A stretch of 64,000 bases of DNA from Tetracladium setigerum (Eukaryota; Ascomycota; Leotiomycetes; Helotiales). This document shows, one piece after another, positions 42,178 to 54,062 of the stretch. The DNA is taken from contig PZJY01000012.1 in assembly GCA_031472005.1 (NCBI GenBank), positions 1,054,001 to 1,118,000 on the forward strand, given 5' to 3'. Made by a program: the position numbers and the translations under genes. How positions within the stretch are numbered: position 1 is the first letter of the stretch; every line of letters begins with the position of its first letter. The notes below the pieces were generated by a model. The model ran no database searches, was not told the origin of the DNA, and saw nothing but the letters and a program-made list of their open reading frames with translations.

Positions 42178-43353
42178 ATGTCACCTCCCTCAATGAAATA
42201 CATCGAGAAACTCACCACAGGCGAAATTTCAGCTCTCACTCAACTACTTCGTCCGTCCCACCATGATCAAGACCACACCACCCTTTCCTCCCCCTCCTCC
42301 TCCAACAACAACATCAACCTCCCCTCCTCTCTCCTCCGCCCAGCCTCTTTCCTCTCTCGTATCCTCCACACACTGTCACATACTCAAAAAGCCATTCTCT
42401 GCCCCTCCCATCACCCCCTCCACCCTCACCTCATCCACCGTCTCTTCCTCCAACTAACCCACGAAAGCACCACTCATCTCACCCGTCTCCACGCCCATCC
42501 CCTCCTCTCCGCACCCATATTCGCCTTCCTCAAACGTATGTACGCCCTCAACAGTCTCTGGATGTCATCCGAACTCTACCGAACCACCTACCGCGTCATG
42601 CCCAGCGAAAAGCGATATCTTAGAATTGAAAGTGGCTGTGAAGCTTGTATTCTTGCGTTTGTGGGCGGGAATAATGTGATTTTGAGGGATTTGAGAGCGA
42701 GTATGTTGGGGAGGTTGAGGAGGGGGAGGGAGGAGCCGAGGTTCTTGAGGGTGGTGGAGGGGTGGATTGCGTGGTTGGGTAAGGAGGAAGGGAAGGTGGT
42801 GCTGAGGGAGTCGGATGTTTTGGGTCAGGGGATAAGGAAGGTGAGAAGATGGATGCAGCTTTCTAGGAGGCATAAGAGAATGAACAAACAGGAGAGGATT
42901 GTTGACTTGCCGTCTTGGCTAGATGAGCGGAATGGGAAAGTGATTGAGGATGAGGAGGTGGTGGTGGTGGCAGCAGAAGAAGAAGAGCGTGATCTCGAAA
43001 ACGAGATTGTTGATGAGTATATCCAGCTTTTTGGGAAGAATCCTGCTGAATTGAAGGTGCGGAAGGAAGATATTCATCCGGCCTTTAGGAATTCTCTAGC
43101 TTTTGATTCACCTTCGGGGACGCTCTTTCAGAAGGGACAAGGACGTCCTGCAGCAGGTACGATACTTCCCACTGATTTTCATTCTACTCAACCGCAGAAA
43201 GAAGGTCTTTATTTAAGACCGAGAGAGCCGTCAAGTAGCTACTCAGATTGCAATATTTCTGCAGAAGAGGATTCGACGCCTGCAGGATGGAGAGGTGCAG
43301 GTGAGTGGGCTGAGGAATATCAAGGTCTACTACCCAAGCGGAAGAACATATAA
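42178..43353 (+). CDS. Conserved-looking protein of unknown function
   Basis: I do not recognise the family. It is a single-exon open frame of 391 residues from an ATG in good context (caaaATGTC). The first 140 residues are His/Ser/Leu-rich and mainly helical, with a possible folded core around LLSAPIFAFLKRMYALNSLW and RYLRIESGCEACILAFVGGN. A basic Arg-rich stretch follows, then an acidic linker, and an extended Pro/Ser-rich C-terminus ending KRKNI. No TM segment or signal peptide. Codon use shifts from C-ending to G-ending codons midway, as in the neighbouring tRNase Z gene. It lies convergent with the oxidoreductase gene. Helical N-terminal pattern suggests a soluble structural or regulatory role, but that is a guess. 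Confidence 0.7.
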   Translation: MSPPSMKYIEKLTTGEISALTQLLRPSHHDQDHTTLSSPSSSNNNINLPSSLLRPASFLSRILHTLSHTQKAILCPSHHPLHPHLIHRLFLQLTHESTTHLTRLHAHPLLSAPIFAFLKRMYALNSLWMSSELYRTTYRVMPSEKRYLRIESGCEACILAFVGGNNVILRDLRASMLGRLRRGREEPRFLRVVEGWIAWLGKEEGKVVLRESDVLGQGIRKVRRWMQLSRRHKRMNKQERIVDLPSWLDERNGKVIEDEEVVVVAAEEEERDLENEIVDEYIQLFGKNPAELKVRKEDIHPAFRNSLAFDSPSGTLFQKGQGRPAAGTILPTDFHSTQPQKEGLYLRPREPSSSYSDCNISAEEDSTPAGWRGAGEWAEEYQGLLPKRKNI

Positions 43354-43704
43354 CAATGGCATCTTCAAGTTGCAAAGAAACAGGACAAGTGTCAGGCTCC
43401 AAAAATAGAAGATAGGAATAATGGATACATGCAAAGGACTGAATTTCCGCTTGGACACCCACGTGATAATCAAATCAACAGCTTCTCAGTAGGATTCTGA
43501 AAATTGCCTGGGCGTGTTAAATCATAACTTGCTCCCTCCTTCACTATAAGGTGGATGGTGAATAGTGGTTGTTTGCTGCCCGGAATTTGAAGATTCGCCT
43601 ATTCCTGACCCTTCGGCTGCAGATACGCAGAGGACGCAAATAATTCCATACTGCCATAGGATCGGCTTCGTTAGAAGTCATAATCATATTATACTAGCTA
43701 TTAT
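43354..43704. other. Convergent 3' region unknown / oxidoreductase
   Basis: About 350 bp between two convergent stops; nothing recognisable. Confidence 0.4.
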
Positions 43705-44836
43705 TTACAAACTGACAGTAGCACCAGTCTTCGCAGACTCCTTGGCGGCCTCAATAATCTTCAACACATCCCTCGCTTCGCTCGCCTTGACTGGCACAGC
43801 GCTCTCGCCCCCTCCAGAAATAGCCTTCTCAAACCCTGCATACAGAGCTCCATAAGTCTCTGGCTTGATATTTGGAAAGCTGTTCGACTTTGGCTTATCC
43901 CCTTCAAAAGTAACTAGTGTTCCTGCACTTGACTTGCCCTCAATGCCGAAACCATCATCACCAGGCTTCAAGCCAGCCTTCAACTGATCTTCCTGAACAT
44001 CCAAGTGGAACTTCTTGAAACTTCCCTTCTCACCTCGAACCCAATACCTCAATTGCTCGCTCTCCACACAAAGTACTCCAGCTTTTGCGGTAACCAAGGG
44101 TCCGCCCTTTCCGTATCCCAGAAGAATCGTAAAACTGTCCGGCTCCTCGGCATCGTCATTTCTCTGATTCGAAAACACCGAGGTGACTGTCTTTGGCAAC
44201 CCGAAAAGTACATAGGCTTGATCAATCAGATGTGTGCCCAAATCATAAACCACACCACCAGCTTGTGCCATGGTCAGAGTACCCTTCCAAGTGTCTGGCC
44301 TCACTGCCTTATACCGATCAAAATGTGTCTCAAACTCCACTACTCTGCCAATAGTCCCCTCAGAGATCAATTTCCTCACGGTTAGGAAATCAGAATCCCA
44401 TCTCCTATTCTGATACACGCAGATCAACTTCCCAGTCTTTGCAGATATGTCAATGAGCTTTTGTGCATCTTCGGATGTGGGGACGAAAGGTTTCTCGACA
44501 ATGACGTGTTTGCCGGCCTCGAGAGCGGATTTGGTAAAGGAGAAATGTGTGTCGGGAGTGGTGGTTATGACAATGATGTCGATGGAGGCATCGGCAAACA
44601 TATCATCTGCGGAGTTGTATATTTTGGCATTGGGATGATCAGCAGCGGCCGAGTCGTTGGGTTTAGGTGTTCGTTGAACAATGGAGTGGAGGGTGAAAGA
44701 TGGTGTGACGGTGATTAGAGGGATGTGGAAGACTTTGGCGGACATGCTATTCCCAACGTTAGCAGTTAGAAATTTTGAGGAATCGAGGAGCTTACCCATA
44801 ACCAATAACACCGACATTGTAGGTTTTTGCTGCCAT
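43705..44836 (-). CDS. Gfo/Idh/MocA-family NAD(P)-dependent oxidoreductase
   Basis: Two exons, 44836-44796 and 44746-43705, give 360 residues; the 49-bp intron splits the Rossmann nucleotide-binding loop (VGVIGYG joined to MSAKVF). The N-terminal NAD(P)-binding domain has IDIIVITTTPDTHF and AGKHVIVEKPF, where the EKP Lys is the conserved catalytic residue. The C-terminal alpha/beta domain carries GGVVYDLGTHLIDQAYVLFG, whose His belongs to the catalytic set. Members oxidise or reduce sugars, inositols or dihydrodiols; the substrate cannot be set from sequence. There is no signal peptide, so it is probably cytosolic. No frame break. Upstream lies the trimethyllysine dioxygenase on the same strand. 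Confidence 0.92.
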
Positions 44837-45400
44837 TGTGGGGATATACTATCAATTCAGAGGCAGGAATCAAGGATGGATGGAGTATTGTTAGCAGGAA
44901 GAGAGAGAAGAGAGCGAAAAGTGATTTTTATATAGGATCAGAAAAAGTCTTCAACGCACAAATCAAGATCAGATCAATTCAATCGGCGTTAGGTTGTAGG
45001 AGAAAAATGCATTGGAAGCTACCTACATGTAACTCGTACCTTGCCGTTCTCTGATGGCGGGGTATTTCGATGATTAAGAGTCGAAGAGAGACATCGACCG
45101 TCGGCCATATCTCGGTCGGTTGTGATGTCAGGCGGGCGGACCTTCTCCTTTGGGCAACCGACCGCTCCCCTCACGTGTTGGAGTTTATTTTGATGTTCGG
45201 AATAGTCAGAATATCCAGATACATATCCAGTGGTAAATACATTGAGAAGTTCTTCTTGGCGCATGTTCTTCAGCCAATGCTTAGTAGGTGTGTACATTCC
45301 TCAAGCAAATTCTCGCTTATTGTGATTCAACCCAGTTTGCACGTGATTGCTCCTAGATGGCATATTTTCTGAATACTCAAATCGACATAACTATACAGGC
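44837..45400. other. Intergenic region TMLD to oxidoreductase
   Basis: About 560 bp, holding the dioxygenase 3' UTR and oxidoreductase promoter on the minus strand. No motif seen. Confidence 0.4.
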
Positions 45401-47396
45401 TTACAATATCTGAGCCATGACCTCCTCCCTGGAAAAGTTGGTGTTTCGCCATCTCGAGATGAAATCATCACCATTGACTGTTGTTTGTGCATTAGCACGC
45501 TGTTGAGAAGGCGTGGAAAGCACTTACTGTAGCCACCACACATTCTCCTCTTTCCCGTAAAAACAGATCTCCCATGCAGCATACGCCAATTGTCAAATAC
45601 TGTTTAAAGTCAGCGCGTTCTGTTGGGGTTTAGAGGTCGATTCTTACTCAAAGGCCTCCCTGGTTCAAGTTGTGCCCAATATTGCATGCTCTCCCTCTTC
45701 AAAATCTCATCCCATTTTCTCGCGGCTTCATACCAATGCTCAGCTCGATTTTGGTATTCCCTTAGCAGACCCGGTAGCTGTACAAGATCAACTACACCCC
45801 TGTCATCATTATTCCACCTGATCTGATATTCTCTCAGTATCTTTGGATTATCCCCTCCCCTCCTCCTGCGAATCCGACTAAGAACAGGAAATTTCTTGTA
45901 TGGCGTGATATTGATTCCTTCATTTCCACTGGCATGCCATTGGATTGGAGTATTTCGTAAAACTTCGTGGGCTCTCTTGTCCTCCTCGAAGAGAATGCGG
46001 GCTGCTTCCCATCCATCTGTCAGAAGGGAAGATCCACCTTCGCCCTCGGTGTGGGAAAGCATGTGGAACATCTGGAGTCTGGCGGGATCGGTGAAATAGG
46101 TGTTATCTGTATGAGCAGGGAGGGCAAGGGAAGTATAGGCAGTATCTTTCATGGTCAAATCTGAGGTGAAATCATAGAAACCACCGTAATGTGTTGGGCG
46201 GACAAAAGCAATGCGGTTGAGAAGCTCTTCGGTCTTTTCAGGGGAAACCGGGCAGCCATCTACGTAGCAAAATCCATATTTGAGCTATCGTACGTTAGCT
46301 TTGGGATCGAAGAGGATAGAATATATGCTTACGATTTTGTTGGTCCAGTTCCCAACCCCTTTATCGTCGGTCATTATCTCGTCGTAGGAGACCGAGGGTG
46401 CATTTCCAGAACTTTCTCTATCCCAGTATACAGGTCTAAAAACGTTAGATAACGAGGGCTTAGAAGGTACATATGCACAAACCTGTAGTCAAATGAATTA
46501 GATTTGTGAGGTGGCGAACCATTGATAGGAATATCGGAACGTTTTCGATGTTTAAGAATCCAATCCAGGGATAGGTACTCATGTGGCCATCATTTTCCCC
46601 TATAAGCCAAGTTAGATGAGCGTAATATGCCGTGAAAAGCACTCACAGGTAACCTGTAAACCTTCTTTCTCCGTTGTGACTTTCAGAGGCTGTATGTTTT
46701 CTGGTATCTGAAAGACAATCAGTGTCGCCCGGAGTCATGCGCAGGAAACATACCAAGAAAGTGTCAAAAGCTCTCTGCATGGTATCCTGGTTCACACATT
46801 TCGAGCATCGACAGTTGTCCCTGATTCTCAGATGAGTGACACAAATCTCCTACTATATTTGAACTTTCCCGTACCTCAACCAGAAATTTGGCCTAAAGAG
46901 ATCATTAGTTTCACTTACAACCCCCTAAACAGTAGCCTTTAACTTACAAATGTATATTTGTACCAGGAGGCGGACTCCGAATCTTAAGAATAACTCTGTT
47001 ATTGTCAAAACCAGGTAAGAGATCGTTTTCAAACCCGAGAGTGTTATCTGGAAAAATGGGGTTTTCTCTCTTCGGTATCTCTGTACCGACTTTATAGCCT
47101 CCATTGAGAGCCCAATGAACCTCGGACTTTACGCGTTCGGATCCATCATACTTCAAAGTGACTTCAGGTGGATTCAGGATTCTTTTAAAACCTTGAGAAT
47201 AAACATGTCCGGGTTTGGTTCTCTGAGGGTTTGGGTGTACGAGATTATCGCTTCTAGTTGCATTCAGTCGGACTGGACTCGCAGTCTCCTCTGGTTGTTG
47301 ATGTTGTGTACGGACGTGTCTTGACGTGACAAAGCTCCTTTGAGCTCTTGTTATCAAACTTTGGGTATGGCCAAAGCGCTGAAGACGGCTTGCCAT
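45401..47396 (-). CDS. TMLH: Trimethyllysine dioxygenase (carnitine biosynthesis)
   Basis: Fe(II)/2-oxoglutarate enzyme making 3-hydroxy-trimethyllysine, the first step to carnitine, probably in mitochondria: the N-terminus MASRLQRFGHTQSLITRAQR is presequence-like. Nine exons: 47396-46948, 46892-46875 (18 nt), 46820-46754, 46707-46647, 46599-46483, 46435-46333, 46284-45648, 45599-45528, 45477-45401. The zinc-type N-terminal motif LRDNCRCSKC, the iron ligands ALPAHTDNTYF and RMLHGRSVFTG, and GGFYDFTSDL are present. One base is missing at 46565-46566: TYPWIGF leaves frame, and an added G gives TYPWDWILKHRKRSDIP and makes all later phases fit. Corrected length is 533 residues. It is divergent from CCL1. 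Confidence 0.92.
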
Positions 47397-47811
47397 GATT
47401 GTACAAAGTACAAAGTACAAAGCAAAGTCTGATGTGAGATTGTGTGGTTGAGGTGGAATGATCTTTTGGCACTCCCGTGTTGGCCGAGGTAGAGACCGTC
47501 TACTATGTGGGTCGAGATGCCAAGATCACTTCTGGGACTGGATCATACAATGAATAAATCTATTCTATCTGTTCTGAAAGATCGTTGACCAAATAATTCC
47601 AAGTGAATACCAGAGCGTTCTCAAGGAAAAATAGTGGGCATTCCGAGTCCTTTGTCTTTGTCCAAGTGATTCTGGCTGGTGAAGTTGCCAAGTCCCTATA
47701 TTTATGCGGCTCTCCGAGCTCAAACCATCAATCATCACCTTTCATCCAATTTCTCACCAATATTCAACATGCTCTTCCCAACCCAAAACATCCCATAAGA
47801 TTCCGCCCAAA
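47397..47811. promoter_or_regulatory. Divergent promoter region TMLD / CCL1
   Basis: About 415 bp between the start codons of two divergent genes. It includes three GTACAAA units (47401-47421) right before the dioxygenase ATG. Confidence 0.5.
47401..47421. repeat. GTACAAA x3 beside the TMLD start codon
   Basis: Three perfect 7-bp units starting 5 nt upstream of the dioxygenase ATG. On the transcript strand it reads TTTGTAC three times in the 5' leader. Confidence 0.8.
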
Positions 47812-49012
47812 ATGTCAGAAGACGAACGCTACCGCACATCAACCCAATACCGCCTCTGGTCCTACACGCCCGCATCCCTCTCCGCATCCCGCACACAAAC
47901 CAACAATGTAGCAGCTCAACGCGTACAAGCAGCCGTTGCGCGCATCCGAACCCAACGAGCCGCCCTCTCCTCCGCCGACACAAGCGAAGCTGAGAATGGA
48001 CGATCTACGAGTGCGCTGCCAGACGGTGAAGTCGAGTGTTTGACTGCGGAGGAGGAGTTGCGGTTGTTGTGGTATTATTGTGGCAGGACGCTGGCGATGG
48101 GGGATCATTTGAACCTACCTACAGATGTGAAGGTAGGGAATGCAGATATAGATACACTTTGAGAATGGGGCAATTTGGCTAATTAAACATCAAGGCCACG
48201 GCAGTACAATACCTCAAACGCTTCTACATCACCAACTCAATCATGACCTACGCCCCCGCCGACATCCTAAAAACCGCCCTCTTCTTCGCCACCAAAACAG
48301 AAAACTACTACGTCCGCCTCACCAAATTCGCCGAATCAATTGGAAAGACCAATCCCGAGGATGTGCTCGCCTCGGAATTTTTGCTCACGCAGGGCTTACG
48401 TTTACATTCGATGTGCGCCATCCGTTCAGAGCCTTGGAGGGCGCATGTATGGAGATTAATGCCATGTCTGAGGGGGCCATTCCAAGCTTACCAGGCGCTA
48501 CTGCTGGAGGCATGGGCCCGACACCGGAGAATTTTGGGAAGAGGAACCGAATTGCGCATGGGAGAGCGAGGGATATCCTCAAGACGAATGCGTTGCTGTC
48601 GGATGTCTACTTCCACTATACGCCAAGTCAGATCATGTTGGCTGCTTTGTACATCGCGGATGCTGAATTGGTGGAGTGGTATCTGAGCACTAAGTTTATC
48701 AGAGGGGATGCTGCGGCACAGGAGCTGAGGGGGAAGGTTTTGAGGGCTGTGAAGAATTGTGCAGAGATGATGAGTGCAGTTCAGGTGCAGCCTGATATGG
48801 AATTGACAGCTGCGGAGAAGAAAGAGATTAAGGGCTTGTCGAAGAAGTTGACGAAGTGCCGGAATCCAGAGAAGATTGATTTGGTGGGATTACAGAAGGC
48901 GAAGAGAGAAGGGAGTGTAGAGGATGAGAGGAATGCAAAGAAGAGGAAGACTGAGAGGGAGACAGTAGAAAAGGAAGGGGAGGATTTGTTCGGGCCGGAT
49001 ATCAAAAAGTGA
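47812..49012 (+). CDS. CCL1: Cyclin H (TFIIH/CAK cyclin)
   Basis: Regulatory cyclin of the CDK7/Kin28 kinase in TFIIH; phosphorylates the RNA polymerase II tail. Exons 47812-48132 and 48195-49012 with a 62-bp intron. MSEDERYRTSTQYRLWSYTP at the N-terminus, RFYITNSIMTYAPADILKTA in the first cyclin box and FTFDVRHPFRALEG in the second are family hallmarks. The C-terminus is Lys/Glu-rich and basic. One T is missing from the run 48401-48403: frame one reads GLRLHSMCAI, while an added T gives GLRFTFDVRHPF and continues to the stop at 49012. Corrected length is 379 residues. An upstream in-frame ATG at 47704 exists, but the conserved start is at 47812. Confidence 0.93.
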
Positions 49013-49639
49013 TGGTCGGATGATGATGGGTTGTCGTTTAGCATGGTGTCTGGGATTTTATGCATACTTGGGCGGCGTTCAATGAAATTATGACACAAAG
49101 CTGCTTCTAGTAAAGTAGTGTGAGATATACAAGTTCACGTAGGAGCAAGTGCTTGCGATCGAGACCATGTTTGATTGATTCATTATGTACAGCTCGATGA
49201 TAGAAGAGATCCAGAGACGCCTGTCCAAGTACAACCCAATTTGAAGTCATGTTGACCAAGAGATACTGGGTTGCAAGACTGGCTGTATGGGAAACTGGCA
49301 GACTTGCTGGCTTTCATGCCAGCTGATATTCCTTCCCGAAAACACTTGTCAGTGGACATGTGTTTGGCCTTGGAGATAAAAACCATGACATTGCATAGAT
49401 ATCAGATGTCGCTTCAAAACAACGCAATGAGCTTTTGATGGGAGATCGAGTATTTGGAGCATTCCTGCGACTATCTTGGGGTCGGCGCGTCATTCATACT
49501 TTGGAGAATCGGATTTTTTTGCTCTGCTGAAGTAAAGAAAAGCCACCGCTTTCGCAGCTTTCTGGTCATCGCAGAGTTTATAGTACTTCAAGATAATGAG
49601 GCTGTAGAATAAGCTTCTATGTCCTTTTTGAATCCAAAC
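49013..49639. other. Convergent 3' region CCL1 / BTB-like gene
   Basis: About 630 bp between convergent stops; no gene or motif recognised. Confidence 0.4.
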
Positions 49640-52600
49640 TTAACCCGAGGTATCGGTCGCAAGCCATGGAAGCTCATCGTCGCTGACCTTGATGCAGGTG
49701 AAGTGAGTGAAGTCTTCTTCTTCAACCAGCAACATGCTCTCGTTGACGCACAGGCGTCTAACCGTTTTTTGTGCATAGTTTTTCATGAAATCGACATCCT
49801 TCTCGATGTCAATCAGCTCTTCGTCCGTGAGCTGTCTTCGCGTCAGCTCCTCGAAGAAGGCGCGAAGGATGTCCGTGTGAAGGTAAATGTCTCCACCGTG
49901 GGCCATAGCTCGATACATTGTAGCATCTTCTCGCGATTCGTTCTTGCGAGTAATGTCTGCTTCCGCAATGGAGGCTCTATACCAATTCCGCCAGAGGTTG
50001 TTGATGAGATAGGTGTTGAAATATTCTGCCGGGACGTCATTCCCGGTTGGTTCTGTTCCGTTGATTATAAAGTGATTGTTTTCGAGGAGAACCTTGTCTA
50101 TGTTAGACTTTATTTCTCGGAGTTCCTCGATCTTATCATCAATGAATGATTCGACTTTAGGAGAATGGCTTTTAGTGAATTCAACAGCCTCATCTCGCCA
50201 TTTGGGATAGTTCCCCACGATGTGAACGATGGCCTCCTTGAAGATAGGAGCTGACCTCAGTTTCAAAGATATCAACAGCCATCGTGCAGGTTCGCTAGCA
50301 ATAGCTTTGTAAAGCTCAAGACCAAAGTTGAACAAGTGAGCTGATAAATGGGGGCGAACGATTCGCATAGCTTTGCAGTGTCCAGCTACATCAAGTGCAG
50401 CTTCTGTTTGCTGTAAAGCGACCTTCATATTCTCTCGGTCGATCTGCATTGGGAGATGGTAGAATGATCTGAACAGATTGTCGTAGCTTTGAATGAATTG
50501 GTCTATGACATTTTCCTTGGCTTGAGCTACCGTTTTATCGGATGTGCTATTGGTGATGATGTCGGGTTTCTGGTTTTTGGAAGATCCTGGTGTTGGTATG
50601 CCTCTAGATGTGTTGCCATCTGCTCCTTCATACATTCCTTTGTTTAGAGCAACGTGGGTTCCTGGTGAAGTCATCCTCGTGGTAAAAGCCTTGAAGAGCA
50701 ACACGTCAGTAAACACTTCACTTTGATGTAGGTAAGTACATCCTGAAACTCACAGCTCGTGTTAAAAGGGATTGGTTTGTTGTCGAGTCTATCGTCAATT
50801 CGAATCTTGCGCTTAAGTCCTTGGGGATGAGCTTCTCATCTTGCTCCTGTACAGTCTCTTTGAGCTTCTGCCTGAACCAAGGTGAAAGGAAAGCTAAGGT
50901 TTTGGTATCAAGTCGGTATGATTGGCATTGATCCTGAAAACTGAGCTCAATGTAAACGTCTCCAGTGGCGTATCGAGGGAAACCTTTGGTTGGCTCTGCT
51001 AGTGGCTTAAGCTCGGGGGTGAAGTCCTTCGCGAGACGAACCGGTTCAGTCCGTGAAGCGCCAGACTGAAGTCCTTCTTTGACGCTATCTTCAGCTGTAT
51101 GAACCGGCTCGGGCTTCTTGTTACTCCTGCTACCAATGGTTTCAGGTGCATTCTTCTTTGATTTCTTCGGAGATTTGTGAGATTCAATGTTTCTAGGAGT
51201 CCCTCGATTGGTTGTCCTTGAAGAAGCGGCTTGTATTGCCTTGGACTTGTCTTCAAGAGATGCGCTATTCCCATCTACCATGGACGATACCTTTCTGTCG
51301 TCCGATTTCCTAACAGTTAGTCCATCGCTGGAGTCATCACCATCGATTTCAACGACAGGACTTGTTGCGGAACGCCGTACATTTCTGGTATTTGGTCCCC
51401 TCAGGATCTCTTGATATCGGGTTGTTAACTTCGGACCCATGTATTCGGCGTCATCTTGATTTCCCGACTTGGGCTTATGACGCTTTGCTGTGGTTCCTGG
51501 GTTTAATGCGGATTCTGATTCAACCACTTTTCTTTTATTGTTTCTCTTGCTGGGCTTCTTTGGTGACTCCTTAACCTCCAAATCAGGTTCACTCATGAGA
51601 TCGATTGTGTCTGATACTTTCTTTGAGCCAGTGTGATTGACTTCAGGTTTTGGTTTGGGCCCAGAATTTGCCTGAGGTTTCATCACAGCATTCTTCTTCT
51701 TGGTCAATTGGATATCTGGTGTTGAATCTTTGGAGGAAAGATCAAATGCAACCGTTTGCTTCCCTCTCAGAGATTTCGATTTAAGTTTTTTGTCCGCTAC
51801 CTCCTCATCCTCATCGTCTAGAACGTGTACAGGATTCTTGGGTTTACCCAGCTTGTCCATGGCTTGCTCTTTGCTAGCGCGGGGCGTTTTTGGATTCTGC
51901 ATGATTGATTTGGATGTACCTGAGGGATCGTTCTGATTCTTCGATTTCGAATTCCGAGAGAGTGGGTGTGGTGTGGCGGTCGCGAAAGTGAGCGGTGCGG
52001 GTTGAGGGTCAATTTGAACAACCTCATCGTCAGTCACAACCGAAGTAATGTCCATGCTTGTTTGTGGCTCTGTAGCCGATTCTTGTAATGTGCTGACTGC
52101 AACGCTGGTTTTTGGAACGATCTTTGGGAGGACATCATTGTTGCCATCCTCTCTGCTAATCTTTTTAGGGCTTGCTAGCTCTTCGGTTTTTATGTCCGTC
52201 GGATATCCAGCAGTCAAGCTACCAGATGTCTGATCAATTGCAGTTGGGTTAGGCTTGATACCAGAACTAGTTTCTGTGAGTAGGCTCCTATTGGTGATAT
52301 CTTGTACGTTCTTTGGACTTGGTTGAGGGATATGAGTCTGGTCGGGAAGGTTTTCATCGAAGTCGATCGGCTCAAATTTGATCTCAGGCCCATCCTCTGC
52401 GAGCGGAAACCTGTAAATGTTTTCTTCCTCGCCATGAACACTCTCTGTCTCTTGCGCAACATTTTCATCGTAGTAGCGAGCTTGAATCTTGCCAGAAACG
52501 GTTTCCTGCTGTGCAGATGTGCTAGTTCCACTGACATAATGACTGTCCTTGAAGTCTTGGTCACTTTGCTGAGCACTGGTATTCAACTGACCATCAAAGG

Positions 52601-53201
52601 TTTCCCATTCCTTGCCCGAAATACCCGACGTTTGATGTGACTGAGGAGCAGGGTGATGTCTCGAATATGTGAAGGTATCAGGCAAGAATGCAGCTGGGTT
52701 TGAATTGAACTTCGTAGCCTGCGATTTGGAATCTCTATTGCGAGTCGAAGTTCTTCGGGTAATATTTTGATTAATATCGTTGGATTTGAAGGGGGTGTTA
52801 TCTTGGTGATATTCTTGAGATGAATGGGCCGGTTGCATGTGTTGGGAAGATTGTTTTTGGCTGAGAGATTCAGTGGTGTCCTGAATGAATTGATCCGCAG
52901 CATTAAGGAGGTTATCGATTTCGGCACTGTTAGATCTGGACATGTCGGAGTTTCTTCCCAGGTCTGGAAGCTGAGACTGCGTATCTGAACTGCCATCTAG
53001 ATGAGGCAGAGTATTTGAAATTCCAGGTTGGGTGTTGGCTGCAGCATTGCCCTCCCCTGTCCCTGGTAGAGAATTGTCTCTCATTTTATCTGGCACCTGT
53101 TCAGATTCCTCCACATAATCGTTGAAGTCGTGCTCTCGATCGGCTGTATGAACTGTTTCTTGGTCAGCAACCAAGTCAGAATGTGCTGGTGAGTTCCCCA
53201 T
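49640..53201 (-). CDS. BTB/POZ-like protein with long disordered N-terminus
   Basis: Two exons, 53201-50754 and 50689-49640, joined by a 64-bp intron (donor GTGAGT, branch TTACTGAC, acceptor TTCAAG), give 1165 residues. The first 740 residues are low-complexity: Ser/Gln/Asn/Asp-rich, then several basic KKPSKRNNKRK-type motifs suggesting nuclear import. A folded part follows: GDVYIELSFQDQCQSYRLD, TLAFLSPWFRQKL and the region across the intron resemble the fungal BTB/POZ pattern (extracted function-poor family). The C-terminal 300 residues are helical (YDNLFRSFYHLPMQIDRENM, HLFNFGLELYKAIASEPARW), as in fungal BTB proteins. No frame break. Partners unknown; the BTB call rests on pattern, not a search. 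Nuclear role is an inference. Confidence 0.78.
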
Positions 53202-54062
53202 GGTAACGATATGAAATGGATTGCATATGTCAGTGATTGTGGAGAGATTGCAATGAATAGAATGAAATCAAATATTGAACGTAGCAAAAGATAGTTTGGC
53301 AACGTATGAAATGTAAGAAATGATGATCAAGAAAGTGTTTTGTTGATGATCGAGGAATCCTCAAAAATCTAGAAGGGCTTGAAGTTGAAAGTGAGCTCAA
53401 GCGCAAGCGAACAACTTTCAGTTCGTCATGATGCAAGCAGATGGATGCGTGACTGAGTTGAGAAATGATTCAGACTGAAATGATGAACGAACCAGGAGTA
53501 TCGTTGATAGCGTGACCAAGCTGGTAGTTGAACTTGTTATCGCTGCGTCTCATCAAAGAGCTCGAGCAGTTGGTGCTGATGGGGGTGGCAGTGAAGTGAA
53601 GAGAATAGTCGTGAGAAATTCAAGAGTATTGAAAAGAAAAAAGATGATGGAGGAAGCCCTCGAATGCAATAGTCGCTGAAAACAAGGTATCCAACGGACG
53701 ATGGGTTTGTTATTGTTGCGTTGCTAAGTGAGGAAGGACGTTGAAGTAGCAAATTTGTTGGGAGGTGAGAGGTTGTAGAGAGGGAGGTTGTGGAAGTGGA
53801 AAGATTTTTGAAATGGGAAGTATGATCAAGCAGGGAAGTCATTAAGAGAAAGGTGCTTTCATGCTGGGAATAAAGAAGAGGTTTGTAACGACTTTCGGCC
53901 TCAAGTCTAGACGAGGCGAAGTGAAGTGGTGAAAAGAATCGAGAGAATCTTGTGTTTGACGACAAGATAGAAGTGAATTCAGGTATTGATGGTGAACCCA
54001 GCGAGACACAAGCACGGCATTCAATGATTTAATATTTTGTTATTACGTCTCTATCATCAACT
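53202..54062. promoter_or_regulatory. Upstream region of BTB-like gene
   Basis: About 860 bp between the BTB-like ATG and the stop of the regulator gene. Open frames on the minus strand here are Ser/Leu-rich without a domain. Likely promoter and leader. Confidence 0.4.

Noticed and set aside
49640..50716. Separate 358-codon gene next to the BTB-like gene
   Set aside because: An intron (50753-50690) joins it in phase to the upstream frame; one gene explains both.
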